Origin: Apium graveolens
Taxonomy: Eukaryota > Streptophyta > Magnoliopsida > Apiales > Apiaceae
DNA length: 64,000 nt
Direction of reading: 5' to 3'
Assembly (NCBI RefSeq): GCF_009905375.1
Contig: NC_133650.1
Location: forward strand, 144,654,476 to 144,718,475
Numbering within the stretch: position 1 is the first letter of the stretch; the number at the start of each line of letters is the position of its first letter. The translations under genes and the position numbers were made by a program. The notes below the pieces were generated by a model. That model was not told the origin of the DNA. It saw only the letters and a program-made list of their open reading frames with translations, and made no database searches. Positions 12,450-23,510 of this stretch are shown here, in pieces.

Positions 12450-12805
12450 CCAGGTCGAAGAATCGACTAGGATCCTGGTCGAAGACCAGGTCGTGAATCC
12501 TAGTCAAAATCTATCGACCAGGAAGCAAGAGAAAGCAAAGAATTTTCGAACTAAATCCAGGTCGAAGGTTCGACTAGGATCCTGGTCGAAATCCAGGTCG
12601 TGAATCCTAGTCGAAATATCACGACCAGGAATTGAAACAAGGGAAATTTTTTGACCTAGATCCAGGTCGAAAGATCGACTAGGATCCTGGTCGAATTCTA
12701 GGTCGTGGATCCTAGTCAAAGTCCTTCGACCAGGATTGCAAAGCTGGCCCAAATTTCGACTAGGATCCAGGTTGAAATTTCGACTAGGATCCTGGTCGAA
12801 AAAGG
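12450..12805. repeat. Tandem 105-107 bp palindrome-bearing repeats
   Basis: Units start at 12450, 12557, 12662 and 12767 (the last is partial). Each begins CCAGGTCGAA or a variant and then holds the near-palindrome CGACTAGGATCCTGGTCG with a GGATCC core. A second inverted repeat follows, for example GGTCGTGA...TCACGACC in the unit at 12557. The array lies 280 bp before the Tat polypurine tract. Its role is unknown. Confidence 0.85.
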
Positions 12806-13070
12806 GCTGGAAATTTGAAAACATTTGTGGAAAATTACAGAAAATTTGGAAAAATCCCGGGAAAAAGGGAAAAATCCTGAAAAAATACCAGAAAATTCCT
12901 AAAAATAGGGAGAAGGAAAGAAAATAGGGAGGGAAGTTTTTTAACAAACCCTGGAGCCGCGTACAAGGCAAATCATTGTAAACGTGTAGGTCGCTCCACA
13001 CTTTACGCAAAACGGTACCCTGAAAGGGAATGAACGAACTTAACTTTTGCAAAATCTGACACGGTTTCCC

Positions 13071-13087
13071 AAAAGTTGGGGGGCAAA
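13071..13087 (+). promoter_or_regulatory. Polypurine tract of Tat element E2
   Basis: AAAAGTTGGGGGGCAAA directly precedes the LTR start TGATAGGGAT. An 8-bp inverted repeat, AACTTTTG (13042-13049) and CAAAAGTT (13070-13077), brackets the 20 bases before it. Confidence 0.7.
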
Positions 13088-13677
13088 TGATAGGGATAAA
13101 TAAATCCTGATTGTGTAATTAAATATTACATTAATTATAAATGATTTGGGCTGCTAGGCCCAATAAGAAGATGTATGACATTCAGACCAAAAAGGTCAAC
13201 ACATTGATCAGGCCTGATCGACCAGATCAGGCCTGATGGAACAAAGAAGACCCAAACACCCTGAATATTAATTAATTTCGTAATTAATTAATAAGGGAAA
13301 AAAAGCCATTGAGAAGAGTCCCGATAAGGATATAAATCCTTGCAGATTAGCCTCAAAGGGACCTAAAAGGATAAGGAATCAGTTTCCTACTATTTAGGAC
13401 TCCAAAGTCCATTCTAATTATGAGACTTGCCCACCAAGTCTCCTATATCAAGTCCAATTCAAGGACCACCAGCATCTATATAAGGGGCCTCACCCCACAA
13501 ATCAGAACTATATTTTTTGGCTTGATTCTCTAATTTATAGAGATACGTAGGTATCTCGTAAAGGTAGAGTTAAGCTATGAAACACGAGAGCAGCCATTAA
13601 AGGCCTTGAGCTCCCGAACCTTAGCAATAAATACAGCAAATAATAACCTTAGTTTTTTATCCATACTAGTACCACAC
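13088..13677 (+). repeat. 3' LTR of Tat element E2, left part
   Basis: Starts TGATAGGGATAAATAAATCC after the polypurine tract. The same start recurs at 63738, which confirms the boundary. It is cut at about 13677 by the truncated E3 LTR, and its remainder resumes at 57443. It contains a TATA box and no gene. Confidence 0.85.
13476..13485 (+). promoter_or_regulatory. TATA box of the Tat LTR promoter
   Basis: CTATATAAGG lies about 390 bp into the LTR, followed by a GC-richer stretch (GGGGCCTCACC) where transcription probably begins. Confidence 0.55.
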
Positions 13678-16608
13678 TCATCGATTTTGGTTTAGTTTGG
13701 AAGAAGTTGGGATTTTGGTTCATGGTCGCCGGAGTTCAAACGGTTTTTGGACGGGGAATGGGTTCCCGGGATCGAATGAAGGTGATGGCGATGGAGTGGT
13801 ATTCCTGGAGTGATAAGGATGAGTTTGAGGACAAAATCAGTGAAAAACGATAGAGTATTAGGGGTCGTTGAGTCGCCAGGAGGTTCACCGGGACTCGGCC
13901 GGAATCTGGAATTTCCAGAAACCGGCGAGCCTCCGGTCGTCTTCCTCGCGAACTCCGGCCAATCTCCTCCCTGTTTCCCCGCCGTTTGATTCAGTGAAGG
14001 AGATGACTCTGTTTAAAAGTCTGTTTCTGCCTTTTTCTTTTTATAATAAATCAAAAAAAATCTGTTTTAATTTCTGAAAATGCATTTTAATTCTAAAAAT
14101 TATTATTTTTATTCTGAAAATTATTTTTAATTCTAAAATAAATCTAAATTATTTAATTAATTAATTTTAGTTGATAATTAATTATTTGATTAGTCAATTA
14201 ATTTAAATATTAATTGATTAATTAATTTAATTAGTTATTAATTAATTTTAATTGATTATTTTATTAAATTTAATTATTTATTTTTGATTTAAAAATTCCG
14301 AAAAATAGTTTCAAGCTTTAAAATATTATTTTAAATTATTTTCCAGGCTCCATAATTCTTATAAAATTATTTTTAGGTGTTCGAGCACTATTATTTAATT
14401 ATAAAATGATTTAGAGACCCGTTTTAATTCTGAAAAATGTTCAAAAATTCATAATAAATCAACCGTTCGTCCGTTTAATACGAAATGAACGCCTCTAGAC
14501 TCAGAAAAATATTCCGCTTTCATTAAAAATACTTTCGAGACCCAAAACATTTTATTTCAAAAGGTCGCTTTTTTTGTAAATCGATTATGAGTCGCGTAGT
14601 GATTGAAAAATCATATTTTGGATCTGATTTCAGTTTTAAACGTACTGAGTCGAACCTTTTGACGAACCGAGTTATATGTGATATGAATTATGTGATACAT
14701 GGATTATGTGTTTATATATTATATGAATTACGTGTGTACATGGGTCATAAGTATGGTATTTGATTGTCTTCTTTATGTACGGGTTATCGTATGGGTAGAC
14801 GATTGGATTTTGACGCGCAGTTTATCGAGTTATTATCGTTTAGAAGATTAAAGCTATATCTTTTAATTATAGATACATATCATTCGAGTGATCAGGACAG
14901 GGTGTTGGATAAAGAATGAGATGGAATGGCATTAGATATCTGGCTTCTAGCAATCGCAGGAGCAACATATCGATGAAGTGTTGAAAGGAATAGATGCGTC
15001 TTTGCGAGTGTGACTAACTACTAAATCCCAAAGGCAAGTATCACTATTATCACTTATTGTTCAAGTGATATTTATTTTAAATCTTCTTATACAACTATTG
15101 CTTTCCCTATTCAGTTCATAATAGATAAATGTTTTACATATCGTTGAATTAAATGATTCTTTTTATGCAAGTATTCTTCTGTTATTCTATGTTCAGAATA
15201 GCTAAGTGATTTTACTTATCAAATTACTAGATTTATAAATATTTTGGATTTTGAGAAAGATGATTTTGTTGCGAGTATTCCTGCTCAAGTAAATGGGGGA
15301 ATAAAAATTATTTAGGATGTCAAATGATTCGGCTCCCTTTTCAATAAAAAGGATTTTAGGATTGGAATGGTTACTGGTTATTGGTTACAGCATAGGTGAT
15401 CGAGATATCGGTCCAGCTGTAATATCTTTCAAGGCTAGTTATGCCTTTTCTGGCGCTCTATAGGTACCGTATGTCTTCGGGATACGGGTAATACCTATAC
15501 TTACAGTATGGCTGCGGGACACCGGTGTTGTTTCGCGACTGATCATCGGAAACAGCATGAAATATAATTGGTTCCAATCTAAATTGATATCTAAATTTCT
15601 TTATTATTTTGATAATCATAGAATAAACGATTTATCTACTGTTTCTGTTTTGGATTAAAAATGAAATGCAGTTTTGATTCAGATTCTGATTTATGCTGAT
15701 ACTTACGTTGTTGTTAAATATCAAAGGTGGTATTAGTATAGATGATTGATGTTGACTTCAGTATAGAATGTTGTGAGCATCAAAGTTCGTATTGATATCT
15801 AATTTGATATGACAACAAAATAAGTATTAATATCAAGAGTTCGGTTTTGAGTAAAGTTTATGATTCATTCCATAATCATTGCTTCTTGTTATTATTGTTT
15901 ATGATATTTCCGATAAACATTGTTTTACGAGTTTTATTCTCGTTGAGATTCAAAGTATTACTGAAGCATTTCGCTCAAAAATACCAAAATGGTTTTTGAA
16001 TATAATTAAGGAATCAATTCTGGGGTTCCTCAACTAAAATCTTATGATTCAGCAATTATGGTTTTAAATGTTCTACACTATTGCAGATGTCGGTTTTATA
16101 TCAAAATGACCCGATATTTACTATAATGATCTTGCTGAGCATTTCTTCCGCTCATACTTGGCTGTTTTCAAATCTAACCTCCAGTGAGGATTAGCTTGCG
16201 CTATTTAGCTGCGAAATTCAAAAAAGCAAAGAAAAAGCTCTTGGAAGGTGGTTGATCCAGGGTTTGCGGGCTAGTATAAGTTTTATTGTGTAAAGTTGTT
16301 CATATTATATTATATTATAGTTGTGTATAATATTTGGGCCTAGTATACTTTATTTCGAAGTTATACTAGTGGGTTTAGTTTTGAGTTGGAATTTATTGAA
16401 AAGAGTTTTAAAAGAAAGTGAAAATTTTATTTGTGGAATTTGGATTTCTTGTTTCTAGAACTGTAACCTTAAAAGATCTTGGATTAGTTGGGGTCATTTA
16501 TGATAAATATCTTCCACTGGCATTTATTTATTGATTAAACAGGTTAATTTGGATTGAGATTTCATAGTGACGACCAAATCCTCTGACCCCGGATTTGGGG
16601 GCGTTACA
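13678..16608 (+). repeat. 5' LTR of E3, missing its first ~1.5 kb
   Basis: The sequence from 13683 aligns with 19384 onward in the 3' LTR, with differences of a few percent by eye, and continues through blocks matching 28484-29235 and 56319-57442. It ends GATTTGGGGGCGTTACA. The left junction shares TCATC (13678-13682) with both parent sequences, so the missing 5' end was lost by deletion. It preserves the uninterrupted target sites of E4 (TGTAC at 14735-14739) and E5 (ATACG near 15482). Short ORFs in it are not credible genes. Confidence 0.85.
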
Positions 16609-16611
16609 GGT

Positions 16612-16623
16612 TGGTATCAGAGC
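16612..16623 (+). promoter_or_regulatory. Primer binding site of E3
   Basis: TGGTATCAGAGC, the standard plant initiator-Met tRNA complement, starts 3 nt after the LTR end. Confidence 0.85.
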
Positions 16624-17823
16624 TGAGGTTATAGTAAACTAGAAACGAGAGTGTGTAGGAGTGTGTATAGCTATGTGAGGACGTTTGAGCTCATATCGAG
16701 TTCTTGTTGGACTATTGAATATAGTACCAACGAGTAAGTTAAGGTAGGCGCATTCGTTCGAGATGATTGTATTGAGCTGGATGAAACTCCGGGAAGCTGC
16801 AAACTTCTATTGTGGAATCTTCCGAGACTACGTTTTGACGACGGTGAAGATTATCGATATCCTTGGAATATGAAGAAGTGTCTACAATCGGATGATGAGT
16901 TTATCGAAGAGTTCAAATAGAAGATAAATATTAAGACTTTGGCAATACCTTCTCTTTCTATAATTTCTTTTGATCTCTCTCAAAAAGAGATATCTGTTAG
17001 AGGATATATTCCCTAACACTCGTTTAATCATTTTGTTCCAGAATCTTATTTGTTTTGGATTTCATTCTCTCCAAAAATATCAGCTTTGAAATCTTTTCAG
17101 TTTTATTCATTTGATTTTGGATTCCTTTGATATTCTTTTATCCTGACTGAGATGAACAACCCTAACTATAGGGGACACAAGGTATGCCTGTCTGTGTGAT
17201 AGGAGTTGGGTGGGACGCCATCACTTGTGTGTATTGTGAATACATAAAGGTTAACAACCTTTAGTAGTATCTTAATTTTGGCACGCAATAGCAAGTTCAC
17301 TTGATCATATTGATCTCTCAGTTATTCTTTTATTTCAAAAATACTTTTTCTCAAGTTCAGATTTTTCTCTCGTTTTGATATGAAATTTTTTTCTCTTTGA
17401 AATTCCATTATTTTTTTATCTCAAATATTCGAAGGTATGCCAATCAAGTTAAGCTGAGTTATCCTGGTCAAGTCAAAGCAGAGTTATGTGATGCATTTAC
17501 CAATAGCAACACTGAACTGTGATGCGGTTATAATATTAGTGGCATATACCGAAGTCGGTCTGTTTCTTTATTTCTCTCTCTGTTTGTTTCTCTCTTTCTT
17601 TTTCTTTCTCTCTATCTTTCTCTCTATTCTTCTTTTTCAAAATCAGTAAAAATGATTCTATTGAGAAATTGATTAAAAGGTGTAGATGGAACAATGTTGC
17701 AAAGTGAAGCTCACGTGGTAACTGTGTGGTATAAGGAATTGCAGTGTTATTGGAAATTCTGAGAAAAGTTGCGTATGCAAGATTGGGAAGTTGGTTAGAA
17801 GACCCTTAGTGCTTTCTTCTGCT

Positions 17824-17859
17824 GATTTCGAGGACGGAATCCTTATAAGGGGAGTAGAT
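17824..17859 (+). promoter_or_regulatory. Hairpin plus polypurine tract of E3
   Basis: GATTTCG-AGGA-CGGAATC (17824-17841) can fold with one G-T pair. Relative to E1, one stem pair changes from T-A to C-G on both sides, which keeps pairing. The purine tract (AAGGGGAGTAGA) ends at the LTR start TGTAATATTC. Confidence 0.7.
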
Positions 17860-20438
17860 TGTAATATTCCATATTTTCAAATATTATTATTATAATTATA
17901 TGGAATTATTTATGTGATTTTATGTGAATTTTGGTGAATTATATGATAATTGGAATTGATGTTTTAGATATTTATATGTGATATTATTTGAGTATTTTAA
18001 TTATTATATGTCCAGAATAAAATTTAGATAATTGTGATATTTTTCTGGTAATTTTTGGACTATTATATGATTTTATAATGAGTTATGTATTTATTAATTA
18101 TTTTCTGAATAATTACAAAACTATTTTATAAAGCGGGGAATCATCCAACTTCAACTGTTTTTGCGTTTTTATAATCCGAAAACTCCTTCCTAACCTAATC
18201 TGGTAATTCCGGACATTTTCCGTGTTTTAACTTTTTCGATCCGGATTACGGTTTGACCTGTGCGCGTCCCGACGCAAAATTTTCGATACGATAACCATTT
18301 CGATAAATCAACAAAACCCGTATTCTCGAGAGACGGGATATTTTTACATTATTTTCGTATATGGTGTTTTATGAAAAGCTCGGTTTTGATGATTATCCAA
18401 TTCTGGTATTAAATTGTATCGTTTTTATAGTTACTTAGCAGTTAAGCAATCTATTTTTGGATCGTTTTGCAGTTATTTAGCGGCTAAACAACTAATTTAT
18501 CGATCCAAAATGATCCAGAACGAACCAATATTCCGTAAATATAAATAGTCTATTTCTTATTTCATTTATTTCGGTTATTCATTTAAACCAGTTAAAATAC
18601 CGTAAATACAAAGAAAATCCTAAAATCGATACGATCCTGAAAATCAAACGCGCGAACGAAGGCGTTATCGAACTCCGATTCGGGCGTGCAGCATATCAAA
18701 ACGAAGCTCTCGAAATATTCTTTCTAAATCAATCATCAGTTTTTGCCCAGGAATCAAGGTATTCTTCTTATTTAATTATTTTAATTCGAATTATTTAGTT
18801 AATTATGAATTTTTGCAGACGTGATTATTTGAGTGTTTTGATGATTCCATGTTGTAGAGCATGTTTTTCTGGTCGATTTCATATATTATACTTCAAAAAT
18901 AGAGTTCAATATCATGTAGTAATTGAAGTTTGATTTTTCTAAAAAAAATTAAAAAGCTGTTCTTGGTGTTCTTGAAGAGTTCTGAGAATCAAACTCAAAT
19001 TTGAAGGTTAAATTGAACTCCAAATCACAAGTATTTGTAACCGTTGTGAGGCCCTTGATGAGAGATATCTGTTCGTACCTATATCATCAATAGAGGTTGA
19101 TTATTTAATAATTTCGAGTTTTTCAATTTTATTAGTTAAATTCGGTTTTTGAGTTTAGGGGATTGTTTGATGTTTTGGATGGGGTATTATCGTTCCTGGA
19201 GTTCTAAGGATCAATTTGGTATATATTTTTATTAATTTTAGTTCCGATTTCGTGAAGTTCGAGTTTTAGTTTTTTTTTGAAATTTTGAATCGATTTTGTA
19301 GTTTGAATTGATGTTTTTTATTGTTCTTGAGGCCTGGATTAGATTTTACTTATTATAAGGTTTATTTTGGTACCAAAATCATCGATTTTGGTTCAGTTTG
19401 GAAGAAGTTGGGATTTTGGTTCATGGTCGCCGGAGTTCAACCGGTTTTTGGCCGGGGAATGGGTTCCCGGGATCGAATGAAGGTGATGGCGATGGAGTGG
19501 TCTTCCTGGAGTGATAAGGATGAGTTTGAGGACAAAATCAGTGAAAAAAGATAGAGTATTAGGGGCCGTTGAGTCACCGGAAGTTCACCGGGACTCGGTC
19601 GGAATCTGGAATTTCCAGAAACCGGCGAGCCTCCAGTCGTCTTCCTCGCGAACTCCGGCCAATCTCCTCTCTGTTTCCCCGCCGTTTGATTCGGTGAAGG
19701 AGATGACTCTGTTTAAAAGCCTGTTTCTGCCTTTTTCTTTTTATAATAAATCAAAAAAATTCTGTTTTAATTTCTGAAAATGCATTTTAATTCTAAAAAT
19801 CATTATTTTAATTCTGAAAATTATTTTTAATTCTAAAATAAATCTAAATTATTTAATTAATTAATTTTAGTTGATAATTAATTATTTGATTAGTCAATTA
19901 ATTTAAATATTAATTGATTTATTAATTTAATTAGTTATTAATTAATTTTAATTGATTATTTAATTAGATTTAATTATTTATTTTTGATTTAAAAATTCTG
20001 AAAAATAGTTTCGAGTTTTAAAATATTATTTTAAATTATTTTCCAGGCTCGATAATTCTAATAAAATTATTTTCGGGTGTTCGAGCTCTATTATTTAATT
20101 ATAAAATGATTTAGAGACCCGTTTTAATTTTGAAAAATATTCAAAAATTCATAATAAATCAACCGTTCGTCCGTTTAATACGAAACGAACGCCTCTAGAC
20201 TCAGGAAATATTCCGCTTTCATTAAAAATACTTTCGAGACCCAAAACATTTTATTTCAAAAGGTCGCTTATTTTGTAAATCGATTCTGAGTCGCGTAGTG
20301 ACTGAAAAATCATATTTTTGATCCGATTTCAGTTTTAAACGTAATGAGTTGAACCTTTTGACGAACCGAGTCATATGTGATATGAATTATATGATGCGTG
20401 GATTATGTGTTTATATGTTATGTGAATTACCTGTAAAC
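17860..20438 (+). repeat. 3' LTR of E3, first piece
   Basis: Starts TGTAATATTCC after the polypurine tract and runs to the Copia insertion at 20439. From 19384 on it matches the 5' LTR. The part before that is the only copy of the first 1.5 kb of this LTR and aligns with the start of the E5 LTR (conserved CCTTCCTAACCTAATCTGG near 18187). Non-coding. Confidence 0.85.
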
Positions 20439-22104
20439 TGAAAGGAATATGTCCTAAGTCCAATCATGTATTAGGATTTAGGAATAACTTTTATGTAATC
20501 TGTTTTGATTTCATTGATATTAATAAAAGACTTGTTTTGTTTTTATTACGGGCTCTATCTATTTAAGTGTTTAAATAAGATATACCATAGTTTAGAGTAA
20601 AGCTTTTTATGGATTATGATGAGATCATAATAGTGAGACCTAAAAGATGATAACTCTAAACTTAAATAGTGCCTGATCATAGGATTACTAACTGGTAATT
20701 AATAATCCGCAAAGATCGGTACATACTATGCTTGCTTCATTATGAAGGATGTCTATTCTCATAGACATTTGTGTGGTGACATTATAGCTAGTATGTAGGT
20801 GCTTATTATAGAATAAGTTCACTGAACATGACTCGCACAGCTGAACAACTTATGGAGTTCACTCACGTGTCAGCAGTTGTTCACAAAGTGATACTTGTAC
20901 AAGTATCCTTAGACTTGAGGTCATCATAGTCATCTTGTGTACACTGAACTACGCTTTGGTTTAGTTCTTAGTCTCCAGGGATAATTATTAGGGCTCTACT
21001 GGGTATAGGAATTTGTACACGAAGATAGTGTATGATCAATAAAGGATCTACCCCTTCCAGTGAAGGAAGCGAATGTTCAAGGCTGATCCACTTATGCTAG
21101 TTCAGGAATCTCTGGCCAGAGTGAATGAAATTAGAAAAGAGTTTCTAATTTGCATAGAACTACGCATAGTAAATGGTAAGCAAGCGATTGAATTATATAG
21201 GCTTGACACGAGATCCATGCCTTGTATTTAATCGAGACATTGTAGGGTAGAAGGAGTTTATTGTACGGTAACTATTCACTGAATAGATTCTTGGTATTCT
21301 AAGCAGTGAATTCGTATCATCCGGATAGTCGCGATATGCTGAGAAGTATCCCTCACGATGTAGAATAAATGTGATTAATTAATTAATTAATCATATTTAA
21401 TAAATTAGAGAATTTATATAAATAATGATAAAATAGTTTTATTATTATTTATTTCTACTACCGGCTTAATATTGAACCTACAGGGTCACACCATAAAAAG
21501 AGAATGATTTAATGGTGGAGGAATTAATTAATAATGGCTAATAATTATTTATTTGTGAAATAAATAATTAATTGGCAAATTTAATAATTGATTAAATGAG
21601 ATTTAATTGATTATAAATTAATTAAGAAAAGTTCTTAATATTATTAATTAAGGATTTAATTTTTTGGAAATTAAATCAAGAGAGAGAATTATTTCTAAAG
21701 TGTTTAGAAAAAGGATTAATAATTAAAAGGTGTTTTAATTATTAATGAGAATAATAAATGGGTTAATAATAATAATATTTTATGGGAAAATTTCAGCTGA
21801 AATTTTTTCCTATAAATATACTATTATAAACCCTATTTTCATTCTAACCCAAAACCCCAAAATTTTATAAAACCTTATTCTCTCCGCCTCCTCCTCCTCC
21901 TTAACGTCGTTTTCTTGGTGGATACCGGTGGAGTGCTTCACGTTTGAGGAGCAGCTGCTAAGGATCTCCGATCGTTGCTTTTGGATCGCATATTAAAGGT
22001 TAGTAATTGATCCCTACTTTTTTACCACGATTTATATGCTTATATTTGGATTTTGTATGTGTAAAAGTATTTTACCATGCCTCCGCTGCGATTAAAATCC
22101 AACA
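20439..22104 (+). repeat. 5' LTR of Copia E4
   Basis: TGAAAGGAATATGTCC to TTAAAATCCAACA. It has the short TG...CA ends usual for Copia LTRs and is followed by the primer binding site. It carries a TATA box about 290 bp before its end. Non-coding. Confidence 0.95.
21811..21820 (+). promoter_or_regulatory. TATA box in Copia 5' LTR
   Basis: TATAAATATA, followed after about 30 bp by the CA-rich leader CTAACCCAAAACCCC. The same box is kept in the 3' LTR at 28187-28196, so the promoter is conserved in both copies. Confidence 0.65.
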
Positions 22105-22105
22105 A

Positions 22106-22117
22106 TGGTATCAGAGC
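22106..22117 (+). promoter_or_regulatory. Primer binding site of Copia E4
   Basis: TGGTATCAGAGC, complementary to the 3' end of initiator-Met tRNA, starts 2 nt after the LTR end. Confidence 0.88.
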
Positions 22118-22561
22118 TTAGGTTGTATGCATATAGATCTGTGGTAAAAATTTCAGAATTTTATGTGCTTGTATGAATTAATTTATGATTTTTACAAGTT
22201 ATATCATGGATTAATTTTGTCTGATAAGAAATCGTTTCTCAGAATAATTTTGAATGTTGATCTGGGTTCTACAAGTGTTGTAGATCGTCTAGGTATTTTT
22301 CTTATATTTTTATGATATATAGATTTTTTATTATGAATTTTTGAAGTTGTTGCAATTAAATTCGTAATTAAATAAAGATATATATATATATATATATGAA
22401 TTGTAAGTATGTTAATATATTTGTACATCTGCTGCTGCTGTTGCTTGTCTGTGTGTTGAATGTTGCACGGAAATTAAAGAAGACAGAGAAGGTACGGCGA
22501 CACAACAATCGGGATTTGTCAGGCGGCGACTGCTGAAAAAGGAGGAAGGACCGCGCGTCAA

Positions 22562-22610
22562 CCACGCGCGCGTGGGGCTCACGCGCTGGCGTGCCACGCG
22601 CGGCGCGTGG
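22562..22610. repeat. Two CpG-rich palindromes in Copia leader
   Basis: CCACGCGCGCGTGG (22562-22575) is a perfect 14-bp palindrome. CCACGCGCGGCGCGTGG (22594-22610) is perfect around one central G. Further GCGCGTG words continue to 22790. The surroundings are AT-rich, so this is a sharp local change of composition. Confidence 0.85.
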
Positions 22611-22624
22611 TAGACACGCGCTGG

Positions 22625-22667
22625 TGATGTCATGCTGACGTCATCAGATGACGTCATGCTGACGTCA
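22625..22667. promoter_or_regulatory. Phased TGACGTCA cluster
   Basis: One TGATGTCA (22625) and three TGACGTCA (22636, 22649, 22660) with spacings of 11, 13 and 11 bp. The block is a 24-bp duplication. TGACGTCA is the classic palindromic site for bZIP factors such as the TGA family. Regulatory activity is inferred. Confidence 0.6.
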
Positions 22668-23510
22668 GCGTAGGGTTCTGGGCGCGTGAAGCGCGTGGGC
22701 GGAGTTCTGACACGCGCCTGACAGCGCGTGTGCGCGTGGCCGCGCGTGGGGGACCTTGTTTCGGCGCGTGAGGGCGCGTGCTAGCTCAGATTTGGGCGAT
22801 TTTGGTGCCGTTGGATTCGTCTTTTCGAGACGCTTCTAATGGTATATTATATGATATTTTATGAAATTGTTTCGAACTGTTTATAGCTAACAGAAGTGTT
22901 TTAAAGCTGTTTTTGATCGTTTGAATTGCTTTTAAGTGCTTCATGTGATACATAGAGATGTAAATTGCTTAGACTAATATACTAGATGATATAACATACC
23001 TACCTTGATGTTTATTCATGTTTATATATGTGATATATGCTTAGTTTATCATGCGATGATAGATTTAGGTGAACTTAAATGAACATAAGGCGTTTGTTAG
23101 ACAACCTGGTATAGTGAAATTATTTCATAACCTTAATAATAATATTATGAATACAATCATGAGATTCTTGTGTTTATGAAACACGTAATTGAATATGAAT
23201 TTTCGATATGAGAGAAAGGATGATTCTGTCAACAAAAGATTTCTATCTGTAAGAAAGGGTTATTAAGTGACGCCTCTTGACAATGCTCCACCCGATCTGG
23301 GAATCATCTGATTATTGATTATTGATTTGAAATATTTAATTTAAAAGGAAGAATCTCTTTATAATATGATTATGATTGTAACGTAATATAATCCCTCTAA
23401 AATTAAATAATATCATGTAGTAATTGGCCAATGACACAACGGGCTTGTGTCGGTCATAGCCTTCCAACATGATAGAAAGTAGTTCTTATTTTTTTAAATC
23501 ATTGTCGTTT

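Larger units (their letters stand above)
11871..13070. other. Tat 3' spacer upstream of the polypurine tract
   Basis: About 1.2 kb without a convincing gene, lying between the antisense promoter and the Tat polypurine tract. It holds two repeat families (12205-12368 and 12450-12805). A 182-codon open frame on the minus strand (12504-13052) is open mainly because of the repeats and is not called. Confidence 0.6.
6235..13677 (+). mobile_element. E2: Tat-lineage Ty3/gypsy element, left segment
   Basis: This segment holds the pol gene with a second RNase H domain typical of the Tat lineage, an antisense extra ORF downstream of pol, a tandem-repeat spacer, a polypurine tract and the first 590 bp of the 3' LTR. 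The 5' part (5' LTR, gag, protease, start of RT) is left of the window, beyond E1. The 3' LTR is split by E3 and finishes at 57443-57696. Athila pol resumes at 57697, so E2 itself sits in Athila. The dual RNase H and the antisense ORF are known Tat features; the nesting order is read from the junctions. Confidence 0.85.
16609..17859 (+). other. Non-coding internal region of E3
   Basis: Bounded by a primer binding site and a polypurine tract. It has no ORF above about 60 codons and no gag or pol motif that I can recognise. A stretch around 17205-17225 (GGTGGGACGCCA) also occurs in the interior of E5 near 34930, so this may be a relic of the untranslated leader or gag region. A long pyrimidine run (about 17560-17640) is present. 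At 1.25 kb it is far too short for an autonomous element. Confidence 0.7.

Noticed and set aside
12205..12805. Possible CRISPR-like array because of regular repeats
   Set aside because: Repeats are adjacent units without unique spacers, in a plant retrotransposon.
12504..13052. 182-codon minus-strand ORF with in-frame DQDPSR repeats
   Set aside because: It is open because the 105-bp repeat unit happens to lack stops in that frame. One repeat period is 107 bp, which breaks periodic coding, and no domain is visible.
17560..17640. Long pyrimidine run in the E3 interior as a possible minus-strand polypurine tract
   Set aside because: It is not next to an LTR start on either strand; probably a simple repeat.
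20434..20438. Perfect target duplication for the Copia element
   Set aside because: Left TAAAC and right TGTAC match at only 3 of 5 bases. The site is supported instead by the uninterrupted E3 LTR at 14735.
22368..22657. Overlapping minus-strand ORFs in the Copia leader
   Set aside because: They follow from the CpG-rich palindromes and a TA repeat. No motif or start context.
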